A DNA stretch of 7,551 bases from an uncultured Prevotella sp. (GTDB lineage: Bacteria > Bacteroidota > Bacteroidia > Bacteroidales > Bacteroidaceae): positions 1 to 7,551 of the forward strand of contig OMVH01000261.1 in assembly GCA_900314365.1 (NCBI GenBank), written 5' to 3'. Below the pieces are notes generated by a model. That model was not told the DNA's origin, did not search any database, and saw nothing but the letters and a program-made list of their open reading frames with translations. Both the position numbers and the translations under genes were made by a program. How positions within the stretch are numbered: position 1 is the stretch's first letter; every line of letters begins with the position of its first letter. Positions 1-5,878 of the stretch are shown here, piece by piece.

Positions 1-13
1 GCTTTTTCGGGCC
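1..13. repeat. 13-bp direct repeat, copy 1
   Basis: GCTTTTTCGGGCC occurs here and again, identically and in the same orientation, at 207-219. The copies sit 206 bp apart on either side of the palindrome at 99-140. The flanks differ after the 13 bp (TTTTTAAGC here, GAAGTCAAA at the other copy). The first copy touches the window edge, so the repeat may be longer to the left. Function unknown. Confidence 0.6.
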
Positions 14-98
14 TTTTTAAGCGGTTTCAAGGGCTCCTAATAGGCCTGTAAAAACGCAAACACTTAATATATAAGCAGTTATAAACTCTTCCTATTTT

Positions 99-140
99 GG
101 CGTATTTGGGAGCAAAGTAAGTCTTGCTTCAAAATATGCC
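99..140. repeat. Long imperfect palindrome (17-position stem, 8-nt loop)
   Basis: Positions 99-115 pair with 124-140 around an 8-nt loop (116-123, AGTAAGTC). By direct pairing there are 14 Watson-Crick pairs, two G-T wobbles (102/137 and 110/129) and one mismatch (108/131). The palindrome is flanked by direct copies of TATTTTGGC at 93-101 and 143-151, which overlap or touch its ends. It does not end in a T-run on either strand, so a classical intrinsic terminator is not the obvious reading. A dispersed repeat, a protein-binding site or an mRNA 3'-end stabiliser are possible. It is about 330 nt beyond the last gene of the operon. Confidence 0.6.
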
Positions 141-206
141 CGTATTTTGGCACTTTCGCGTTCTTTTTTATTTACAAACTTCACGACGACCTTTGATTTT
201 TGATAC

Positions 207-219
207 GCTTTTTCGGGCC
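207..219. repeat. 13-bp direct repeat, copy 2
   Basis: Identical to positions 1-13 in the same orientation (GCTTTTTCGGGCC). It is preceded by GATAC and followed by GAAGTC. A chance 13-mer match within about 200 bp is unlikely, although the T-rich core makes it less striking than it looks. Confidence 0.6.
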
Positions 220-310
220 GAAGTCAAACAAGTGTGCAATGTGATTTCTGTAATAGGGTGTTCATTTTTTTGTACCCACTTTTGAATGATTTTTGAATAA
301 AAGCAAGCTC

Positions 311-359
311 GCAGGCTACCCCTATCACTTCTGACCCACACCTTTGGTGTCAAGCCTGC
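311..359 (-). repeat. Nested inverted repeat (outer 7-bp stem, inner 5-bp hairpin)
   Basis: GCAGGCT (311-317) pairs perfectly with AGCCTGC (353-359). Inside, ACACC (338-342) pairs perfectly with GGTGT (346-350) around a TTT loop. Read as minus-strand RNA, the structure is followed after about seven bases by a short U-rich run (CUUUUAUUC), so it could contribute to termination of read-through from the operon. The distance from the last stop codon (about 115 nt) and the unpaired internal segment (318-337) make that uncertain. Confidence 0.4.
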
Positions 360-372
360 TCATGACGAAAGT

Positions 373-398
373 CGCCATCGCGTAAAATTGCGATTGCG
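373..398 (-). repeat. Interrupted hairpin in the operon 3' region
   Basis: CGC-C-ATCGC (373-381) pairs with GCGAT-T-GCG (390-398): five pairs, one mismatch, then three pairs, around the loop GTAAAATT. It lies about 75 nt beyond the last stop codon of the minus-strand operon. No strong U-run follows on the minus strand. It may be a 3'-UTR structure or a weak terminator. Confidence 0.35.
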
Positions 399-450
399 CG
401 CATAAAACATTACAGCCGATAGCTTCAAATCTGCTTTTCAAACCGCTATT

Positions 451-474
451 AGGCAGCAGAAGGACGTGCTGCTT
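451..474 (-). terminator. Hairpin directly behind the DUF1460 stop codon; possible terminator
   Basis: AGGCAGCA (451-458) pairs with TGCTGCTT (467-474) around an 8-nt loop (GAAGGACG), with one wobble. On the minus strand the stem begins on the base right after the TAA stop of the DUF1460 gene. The following minus-strand bases (AATAGCGG) are not U-rich, so it is a poor intrinsic terminator. A T-run follows only on the plus strand, where there is no gene to terminate. An mRNA 3'-protecting hairpin is an equally good reading. Confidence 0.35.
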
Positions 475-1323
475 TTATCTCACTCTGACAACCCGTATGC
501 CCGTTTGGGTAGGATGCTGGCTCATGTATTTCTTGAGTGTCATAGGCTCTTCCACTACTCTCTTCCTTATCTGTGAGGCATTGAGCAGATGCAGGCCGTC
601 CTTGTGCCACACAGCGATGCCGATGTGCGATGTGTCGAGTCCCTGCTTGTTGGTCACAATAGCCAGAATGTCACCGTCTTTGACGGTTTGGCGCAGCAAT
701 TGTGTGTTGCCCAGTGAAGTTTTGGGGATGTAGTTAACCTTCTGTCCGGTCAGCTCTTTCTCCATTCCGGCGATGTTGGCTTTTGCGCCTTTCTCCGAGC
801 CCATCATGGGATAATATTGCGGGTGGAGCGTCATATAGTTGCAGAGCAGCTTCTGGGTAGAACTGAAGAGCTTGCGGGGCGTGCTTATCTCCATGACCAG
901 TCCATTGGCCGTGTTGCTCAGTATCCACTGCGAGAAATAGTGATTGCGGCTGGCATATCTTACGCTGCCGCCCTTGTAGCGGATCTTCTTCAGCATGGCG
1001 GTATAGCTTGCGAAGCTTGTCTGCCTTCTGCGCGCGCACTCCGAGAGAGCGAGAACTGTCTCCACGTAGGTAGTACAGTCGAGTTGTCTGAGGTTCACAA
1101 TGAGCTTCTCCTGCTTGTTCACCTCCAAAGTCTTGGCCACATAGGGAACGTCGCGGAGGCTTCTCGCAAAATAAATCATCCAGTTTGTCGATGGCTTCAT
1201 GGCCGAAGCCTGGCGTAGAAGGCTCACCACCTGCGTGCTGTCAGCGCGGGAGTATTGCACTTGTTGGGCCAGTGCTGCAAGAGGCAGCAACAGTAATGAC
1301 AGTAGAAAAGTTCTTATTCTCAT
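475..1323 (-). CDS. Secreted DUF1460 protein (N-acetylmuramoyl-L-alanine amidase-like, NlpC/P60-type fold)
   Basis: This 282-residue protein matches the DUF1460 family, whose members have an NlpC/P60-like cysteine hydrolase fold and are thought to act on cell-wall peptides. Residues 1-19 form a signal peptide (basic MRIR, a Leu-rich core, then ALA before QQ), placing it in the periplasm. The likely nucleophile is C83 in the DCTTYVE motif (82-88). The likely catalytic His is H233 in DTSHIGIA (230-237), preceded by the DGDILAIVT strand (217-225). RNHYFSQW (126-133) matches a conserved family segment. The substrate is not proven; amidase or endopeptidase action on peptidoglycan fragments is family-based inference. 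The ATG start overlaps the upstream DUF4421 stop by four bases (ATGA), suggesting translational coupling. It is the last gene of the apparent five-gene operon and looks intact. Confidence 0.9.
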   Translation of the reverse strand: MRIRTFLLSLLLLPLAALAQQVQYSRADSTQVVSLLRQASAMKPSTNWMIYFARSLRDVPYVAKTLEVNKQEKLIVNLRQLDCTTYVETVLALSECARRRQTSFASYTAMLKKIRYKGGSVRYASRNHYFSQWILSNTANGLVMEISTPRKLFSSTQKLLCNYMTLHPQYYPMMGSEKGAKANIAGMEKELTGQKVNYIPKTSLGNTQLLRQTVKDGDILAIVTNKQGLDTSHIGIAVWHKDGLHLLNASQIRKRVVEEPMTLKKYMSQHPTQTGIRVVRVR

Positions 1324-2393
1324 AGTTTCTTGCGTTTACCAAAGTTGAATCCGATGTAGACGTTCACGTTGCCGAAAGTGGTGTTTGTGGAGAACTGGTC
1401 TTTCTTGTAGTTGTAGGTATGGAAGATGGCGCTCATGCCGGCAAACCATTTCGTGTTGTTCCAGACCACTCCAAAGCGTCCTATACCGTCGAGATTGAAA
1501 TTCTTGAAGTCGAAATCCTTGATATTCCATCGGCTGTGATTGGTGCGTGAGGTGGAACTCTTGTAGCCGATGGCCGCCGAGAGCGACGCTGCAAAGAGCC
1601 AGTTGTGAGCGAAGACCCAGTTGTAGGCATAGCCTCCGGAGACGGAGATGTCGCTGTATTCCACTTTGCCCACCTTCATGCTGCTGTCGATTACGGCTTT
1701 GCCTTCACCGCTAAGCTTCTCCTTGATGAGGTCTTCCATCTGAGTCCAGTCCACGCTCAGAGAATGCTTGGTGTAGCCGATGCCAACCAATGCCGAACCG
1801 CTGCTGTGGCGTTGGACGGTGCTTTGCGAGAATGCCGCAGGGTAGGAGAAATGGCGATAGTTGAAGATGTAGTAGAGGTTGAAGCCCTTGATACTGGAGT
1901 TGAGGCCTCCAAACGACTGGTTACGGAGTGGCTCGGTGCTGATGTCTTTGCCTAAATACATGCTTTTGATGCGATAGTCGTTTCCGCTCTTGCGGTAGAA
2001 AAGGTCTACACCGAAGCGTGAGCTGTAGAGGCTCAGTGCTATCTCCTTTTTCTTCTTGCTGTTGCTGATATGGTTGACGTCGAGCGTATAGCCGAGGAAC
2101 ACCCATCGCCATCCAAAGTAAGGTCCGACCTTCATACTCCATTCCGGCGAGAAGAGTATCGACTGTCCCTGCTTGTTGCTCAGCCGGTAGAGTTCATAGT
2201 TGTTGGTGTTCTGCACCATGACGGCGAAGTTGTAGTGCTGCGGTTCGATGTAGGAGGTGTCGACATCGCTGAACGACGCAATGAGTCGCGACAGGAAACT
2301 GCGGTGCGGAACGGAGTCGTTGGCCTGGGTTGTCATGGCTAATGATGCTATCATAAGCGTGAAGATAAACCGCAGTACTCTCAAGTTGGGCAT
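1320..2393 (-). CDS. Exported DUF4421 family protein, probable outer-membrane beta-barrel
   Basis: The protein is recognised as DUF4421, a Bacteroidetes family of unknown function, mainly by the early block DTSYIEPQHYNFAVM and the following segments KVGPYFGWRW and NYRHFSYPAAFSQST. I take the ATG at 2391-2393 as start (357 residues): it gives a clean signal peptide (MPNLRVLRF, a hydrophobic stretch, then TTQA before NDS) and has AGGAA directly upstream. In-frame starts further out (ATG 2433-2435, TTG 2439-2441) would put a non-signal-like extension of 14 or 16 residues in front. After the signal the chain is rich in Tyr, Ser, Asn and Trp, with alternating hydrophobic strands and a final strand NVNVYIGFNF before a basic tail, as expected for an outer-membrane barrel; that localisation is inferred. 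Its stop overlaps the DUF1460 start by four bases. Confidence 0.88.
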   Translation of the reverse strand: MPNLRVLRFIFTLMIASLAMTTQANDSVPHRSFLSRLIASFSDVDTSYIEPQHYNFAVMVQNTNNYELYRLSNKQGQSILFSPEWSMKVGPYFGWRWVFLGYTLDVNHISNSKKKKEIALSLYSSRFGVDLFYRKSGNDYRIKSMYLGKDISTEPLRNQSFGGLNSSIKGFNLYYIFNYRHFSYPAAFSQSTVQRHSSGSALVGIGYTKHSLSVDWTQMEDLIKEKLSGEGKAVIDSSMKVGKVEYSDISVSGGYAYNWVFAHNWLFAASLSAAIGYKSSTSRTNHSRWNIKDFDFKNFNLDGIGRFGVVWNNTKWFAGMSAIFHTYNYKKDQFSTNTTFGNVNVYIGFNFGKRKKL

Positions 2394-2458
2394 TTCCTGA
2401 GATGAAGGATAAGAAATAGGTAGTCGTAGCAGCATAGGCAACTTGGACGGCGGGAGCT

Positions 2459-3445
2459 TCAGAGCTTTCCGAGGATTCGGTCCATGACCCAGTTTACGGG
2501 AGTCGCGCTGACACTGGTGCAGCCGCAGGATCCCACGCCCTGCAGGTCCTCAATGACTGACCGTATGATGGGCAACTGCACGTAGGGTGGATTGGGAACG
2601 GTGATGCTTCGCCGGCCCTCGCCCGTGACAAGTCGGATAGGGTTGTACTGGTATACGGAGAAGGCCACCATGCCTCGGTCGCCGATCACCTCGATGCAGT
2701 CCTCACGGGCGCTCTTGTGCCCTGCGAAGCACCATGAGGCACTCCCCGGCATTCCGTTCTCGAAGAGGAAGCAGGCGCTGATGGTGTCGTCGGCTTTGTA
2801 GAGCTTTGCCCGGTTGGCGCAGTAGCCGTGAGCACGGGTTATTACTCCGAACATATTCTGCATCAGGTCCAGCTGGTGCGGGGCCAGGTCATAGAAGTAG
2901 CCGCCTCCGCCTGCAATGTCGGCCTGCAGCCGCCAGGGCAGCTGTTTGCTGCTGTTGTAGTCGAGGTCGCGGGGTGGTACGGAGAAACGCAGCTGCACAT
3001 TGCAGAGATGGCCGATGGCCCCGCTGTGTATGATTTCGTTGACACGTTGAAAATAAGGAAGATATCTTCTGTAGTAGGCTACGAAACAGGGAACACCGGT
3101 CTCCTTGCTGATGCGGTTGATGCGCGCGCAGTCCTCGTAGTTGGCGGCTAAAGGCTTCTCCACGTAGACCGGTTTCCCTGCCTTCATAGCCATAATGGCA
3201 AAAGTGGCATGGCTCGAAGGAGGCGTGGCTATGTAGATGGCATTCACGTCGGGGTCGTCGATGAGTCGTTGGGCATCGGTATACCATTTTCTCACTCTGT
3301 GTCTCTCCGCGTAGGAGCGGGCTTTAAGCTCGTTACGGCTCATGACAGCTTCCACGTGCGAGCCTTCTATCTCATTGAAGGCAGGCCCCGACTTCTTCTC
3401 GGTAACTTCACCGCAGCCTATGAATCCCCAGTTTATCAGTTTCAT
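2459..3445 (-). CDS. Gfo/Idh/MocA family NAD(P)-dependent oxidoreductase
   Basis: This 328-residue cytoplasmic enzyme has the two-domain Gfo/Idh/MocA layout. The N-terminal Rossmann fold opens with GFIGCGEVTE (7-16) and continues with IYIATPPSSHA (70-80) and the family signature VEKPLA (95-100), whose Lys97 is the usual catalytic/cofactor-contacting lysine. The C-terminal alpha/beta domain carries GGGGYFYDLAPHQLD (179-193), with D186 and H190 at the usual substrate and catalytic positions. Relatives oxidise or reduce sugars, inositols or other polyols with NAD(P); the substrate here cannot be inferred. The ATG start lies 9 nt after the purine permease stop, so it is probably co-transcribed. 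The end (NWVMDRILGKL) fits Bacteroidetes homologues, and length is normal. C307 and C309 near the C-terminus (SCGCTS) are a small oddity without an assigned role. Confidence 0.92.
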   Translation of the reverse strand: MKLINWGFIGCGEVTEKKSGPAFNEIEGSHVEAVMSRNELKARSYAERHRVRKWYTDAQRLIDDPDVNAIYIATPPSSHATFAIMAMKAGKPVYVEKPLAANYEDCARINRISKETGVPCFVAYYRRYLPYFQRVNEIIHSGAIGHLCNVQLRFSVPPRDLDYNSSKQLPWRLQADIAGGGGYFYDLAPHQLDLMQNMFGVITRAHGYCANRAKLYKADDTISACFLFENGMPGSASWCFAGHKSAREDCIEVIGDRGMVAFSVYQYNPIRLVTGEGRRSITVPNPPYVQLPIIRSVIEDLQGVGSCGCTSVSATPVNWVMDRILGKL

Positions 3446-3454
3446 GTGTTAATA

Positions 3455-4825
3455 CTATCCGTAGACGAAGTTGATGATGAAGAGAATGGAAAGTATCACG
3501 AGCGTAGCGTTGAGGTCCTTCCACTTCCCTGTGCATGCTTTTATAAAGACGTAGCTCAGAATGCCGAAGCAAATGCCGTCGGCTATGGAATAGCAGAGTA
3601 CCATAGTTATCATGGTGATAAAGGCAGGGAAGGCCTCGCTGACATCGCTAAGGTCCACCTTCTTTACAGTCTCTATCATGAGAACTCCTACCATGACGAG
3701 GGCTCCGCTTGTGGCTGCGCCCGGAATGAGCAGGAAGAGTGGCGAAAGCAATAGCGAGATGATGAAGAAAAGACCGACGGTGAAGGAAGTGACCCCCGAA
3801 CGGCCTCCTTCGGCAATTCCTGACGCACTCTCGATATAAGTGGTGATGGTGGAGGAGCCGAGCGCAGCTGCGCAGGTGGTGCCAATGGCATCGCTCATCA
3901 TGGCTTCGCTTACGTGGGGAATGGTACCGTCGGGCTTGACGATTCCGGTCTTGTCAGCCAGTCCCACAAGAGTTCCGACGGTGTCGAAGATATTGACGAT
4001 GAGGAGCGAGAACACCACAAGGAGGGTCTTCAGCGAGAGAAAACCCTCGAAGTCGAATTTGCAGAAGATGGGGTCGAGTGACTGTGGCAAGGACACTGGT
4101 GACCAGCCTTGCGGGAGTTGTGTCACACCTAATGGCAGCCCTATTATTGTGGCGATGATGATGCCGATGAAGAGGGAGCCTTTCACATTGCGTGCCATGA
4201 GAATGCCGCTTACAAGAATGGCGGTGATGCCGAGAATACAAGTTGGGGTGAAGGTGCCCAGTCCTACGAATGTGCCCTGTTTGGCAACGATGATGTCGGC
4301 ATTCTTTAGTCCGATGAAGGCAATGAACATGCCGATGCCTGCCGAGATGGCATAGCGCAGATTGCGGGGAATGCTGTAGAGGATGAGCTCCCGCACGTTG
4401 AAGAGGGTGATAATGAGGAACACGATGCCTTCAATGAGCAGAATGGCCAGCGATTGTTGCCAGTTGTAGCCCATGGCCTGACACATGGTGTAGGCGAAGA
4501 ATGCATTGAGGCCCATACTCGGTGCTTGGGCGAAGGGCAGCTTGGCCATGAAAGCCAGCAACAGGGTGGCTATGGCCGAGCTCAAGGCTGTGGCTGTGAA
4601 GAGGGCTGCCTTGTCCATGCCTGTCGTTGCCAGTATCGTGGGATTGACAGCAAGGATGTAGCTCATAGTCAGGAATGTGGTGGCTCCGGCTATAATCTCG
4701 GTGCGCATTTTCATGGTGCGTGGATCGAATCCCAGCAGTTTGGTCAACATGCTCTTGCCCTGTCCGGGCTGGTTGCTGGTGCCGAGAGTGGTTGCTGTCG
4801 GCTTTGTCGTGTTGTCAGTGTTCAT
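3455..4825 (-). CDS. NCS2 family purine permease (AzgA/PbuG-like, adenine/guanine/hypoxanthine)
   Basis: This 456-residue inner-membrane protein belongs to the AzgA branch of the nucleobase:cation symporters (NCS2, COG2252 type), which take up adenine, guanine or hypoxanthine with protons. Diagnostic segments are AGATTFLTMSYILAVNP (46-62), AQAPSMGLNAFFAY (99-112), the NIFDTVGTLVGLADKTG motif (278-294) and GSSTITTYIESASGIAEGG (323-341). About 12-14 hydrophobic segments run to the C-terminus. Exact substrate preference is not readable. The first 25 residues are a Thr/Asn/Gln-rich hydrophilic extension before MLTKLLGFDP, where many relatives begin; an in-frame ATG at 4748-4750 is therefore an alternative start. 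I keep 4825 because it lies only 8 nt from the upstream nudC stop and has AGAGAA in front. It is probably co-transcribed with nudC and the oxidoreductase. Confidence 0.93.
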   Translation of the reverse strand: MNTDNTTKPTATTLGTSNQPGQGKSMLTKLLGFDPRTMKMRTEIIAGATTFLTMSYILAVNPTILATTGMDKAALFTATALSSAIATLLLAFMAKLPFAQAPSMGLNAFFAYTMCQAMGYNWQQSLAILLIEGIVFLIITLFNVRELILYSIPRNLRYAISAGIGMFIAFIGLKNADIIVAKQGTFVGLGTFTPTCILGITAILVSGILMARNVKGSLFIGIIIATIIGLPLGVTQLPQGWSPVSLPQSLDPIFCKFDFEGFLSLKTLLVVFSLLIVNIFDTVGTLVGLADKTGIVKPDGTIPHVSEAMMSDAIGTTCAAALGSSTITTYIESASGIAEGGRSGVTSFTVGLFFIISLLLSPLFLLIPGAATSGALVMVGVLMIETVKKVDLSDVSEAFPAFITMITMVLCYSIADGICFGILSYVFIKACTGKWKDLNATLVILSILFIINFVYG

Positions 4826-4833
4826 TTCTCTGG

Positions 4834-5673
4834 TTATTTTGTTTGGATGATTGTTTCGTGGGATGGATTCGTCTCCTCTGCTTTATAATGTCCGGTAGGT
4901 GGAGTGTTCAACCAGTGGTCGAGAATCATGCGGGCAATGGAGAGTTTTTCGGGAATAGTGGGCAGGTGGTCGCGCCTGAACCAACCGCCTCTCGAGAGTT
5001 CCGACTTTTGCAGACGGATGTCGCCAGAGACGTAGTCGGCCGTGAAGCCTACCATAAGGCCGCAGGGGTAGGGCCAGGGCTGGGAGCCGAAGTAGCGCAG
5101 ATTGGTGATGGTGATGCCTGTCTCCTCCATGACCTCGCGATGGACAGCCTGCTCCAGTGTCTCACCGGTCTCCACGAAGCCGGCCACAAGTCCGTAGAAG
5201 TCGGTAGCGAAGTTGCGGGCATGAACGAGCAGCACTTCGTCTCCACGGCTCACGAGCACGATGATAGCTGTTGCCAACTGTGGCCACACCTCCTTGCCGC
5301 AGTTGGTGCAACGCTTGGATATGTCGGTGTGCATTTTCATGGGAGCCCCGCAAACGCCGCAGAACTGAGTGTTCTGGTCCCAATAAAGGAGCTCATGGCA
5401 TTTCCCTGCCTTCTTATAAAGATCGAGAGGCAGTTTGTAGAACGACTTTCTCAGGCCGCACATCTCGTAGCGTGGGTCGCCTGTTACAGGAGCCTCTATG
5501 AGAAGAGTCTTCACGGGGGTGCCGTCGTCCATCGGTGTGATGTTCATCACGTGGGTCCATTCCTTCAGGGCTACGGGAGGCTCCGCACTGAGAGGAATGG
5601 TGAAACTGCCGTCGGATGTCCGTTCGAGAAGCAAATCTGACTTGCAGAAAACAAACCAAAAGATATTTTCCAT
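4834..5673 (-). CDS. nudC: NADH pyrophosphatase / NAD-decapping Nudix hydrolase
   Basis: NudC hydrolyses NAD(H) to NMN(H) plus AMP, and in studied bacteria also removes NAD caps from RNA 5' ends. Numbering from the TTG four codons upstream (5683-5685), a zinc ribbon has C109, C112, C126 and C129. The Nudix box spans 169-191 (GFVETGE...REVMEETGI) and fits G-x5-E-x7-RE-U-x-EE-x-G-U exactly. The NudC signature follows at 201-209 as SQPWPYPCG. Classical NudC has SQPWPFPxS, so the last Ser is Gly and Phe is Tyr here. The real start is taken as ATG 5671-5673 (279 residues, MENIFWFVF), because the TTG lies inside the promoter -7 box. Length is slightly above the E. coli enzyme, with a polar C-terminal tail after TPPTGH. 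It is the first gene of the apparent operon, 8 nt before the purine permease. Confidence 0.93.
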   Translation of the reverse strand: MENIFWFVFCKSDLLLERTSDGSFTIPLSAEPPVALKEWTHVMNITPMDDGTPVKTLLIEAPVTGDPRYEMCGLRKSFYKLPLDLYKKAGKCHELLYWDQNTQFCGVCGAPMKMHTDISKRCTNCGKEVWPQLATAIIVLVSRGDEVLLVHARNFATDFYGLVAGFVETGETLEQAVHREVMEETGITITNLRYFGSQPWPYPCGLMVGFTADYVSGDIRLQKSELSRGGWFRRDHLPTIPEKLSIARMILDHWLNTPPTGHYKAEETNPSHETIIQTK

Positions 5674-5682
5674 ACGATGGTG

Positions 5683-5690
5683 CAAATATA
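5683..5690 (-). promoter_or_regulatory. Bacteroidetes-type -7 promoter box before nudC
   Basis: On the minus strand the bases read TATATTTG, a perfect match to the Bacteroidetes primary sigma factor -7 consensus TAnnTTTG. Nine bases (CACCATCGT) separate it from the nudC ATG, so transcription would begin only a few bases before the start codon and the leader would be very short. I see no good TTTG-like -33 box at the usual 19-21 nt spacing; GTTTC about 16 nt upstream is the nearest weak candidate. It probably drives the five-gene operon. Confidence 0.65.
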
Positions 5691-5792
5691 GTCAAAATTG
5701 ATGAGAAACGTCTTTTTCAATAGGTAAAAAAATGGAATCGAGGTTCTGAGCTTTTTGTTTATCGCCCGTTGGAAGTTTCGGTATTCAGAAGA

Positions 5793-5854
5793 AGACCCCG
5801 CCAGGAGGAAGCCTTAGCGGGTGCGTTGCCGGGGCTGTCGTCTTGGCGGGGTCT
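5793..5854 (-). terminator. GC-rich 11-bp inverted repeat downstream of the AspT-like transporter gene
   Basis: AGACCCCGCCA (5793-5803) is the exact reverse complement of TGGCGGGGTCT (5844-5854), giving an 11-bp perfect stem around a 40-nt loop. The loop may hold a second small stem (AGCC 5810-5813 with GGCT 5833-5836). On the minus strand it begins 24 nt after the transporter stop codon and ends about 100 nt before the nudC -7 box, a natural place for a transcription end. The stem is followed by UCUUCUGAAU, pyrimidine-rich but not a true U-run, and the loop is long for a classical terminator. A 3'-end stabiliser is an alternative. Confidence 0.5.
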
Positions 5855-5878
5855 GATGGATGTGCTCTTTGTCACCCG

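Larger units (their letters stand above)
1..474. other. Gene-free, A+T-rich spacer with several inverted and direct repeats
   Basis: No convincing coding region, tRNA or rRNA is visible here. The stretch lies downstream of the minus-strand operon that ends at 475 and continues past the left edge. It contains an imperfect palindrome (99-140), a 13-bp direct repeat (1-13 and 207-219), a nested hairpin (311-359), a hairpin at 373-398 and a hairpin immediately behind the last stop codon (451-474). A short TTG-started minus-strand frame at 168-353 is not supported as a gene. The density of repeats suggests a transcript 3' region and possibly a dispersed intergenic element; the second point is inference. 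Confidence 0.7.

Noticed and set aside
113..120. Possible leftward -7 box (TTACTTTG on the minus strand) inside the palindrome
   Set aside because: It deviates from TAnnTTTG at the second base, has no TTTG at the usual 19-21 nt spacing, and no gene is visible downstream inside the window. It would be worth revisiting only if a minus-strand gene starts just left of position 1.
168..353. 61-residue minus-strand reading frame in the left spacer (starts TPKVWVRSD)
   Set aside because: It begins with TTG, has no recognisable domain or signal, sits in the repeat-rich spacer and overlaps part of the nested hairpin. If the spacer is a dispersed repeat, this frame would recur as a spurious gene. A ribosome-profiling signal or a conserved protein alignment would be needed to accept it.
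2394..2458. Separate promoter for the DUF4421-DUF1460 pair in the 65-nt gap
   Set aside because: No TAnnTTTG match is present in the gap. Part of the gap would be coding if an outer start codon is used, and the simplest reading is continued transcription from upstream.
4720..5640. 306-residue plus-strand open frame opposite nudC and the 5' end of the purine permease gene
   Set aside because: It spans two well-recognised minus-strand genes and has no family resemblance. It is explained by codon bias on the real strand.
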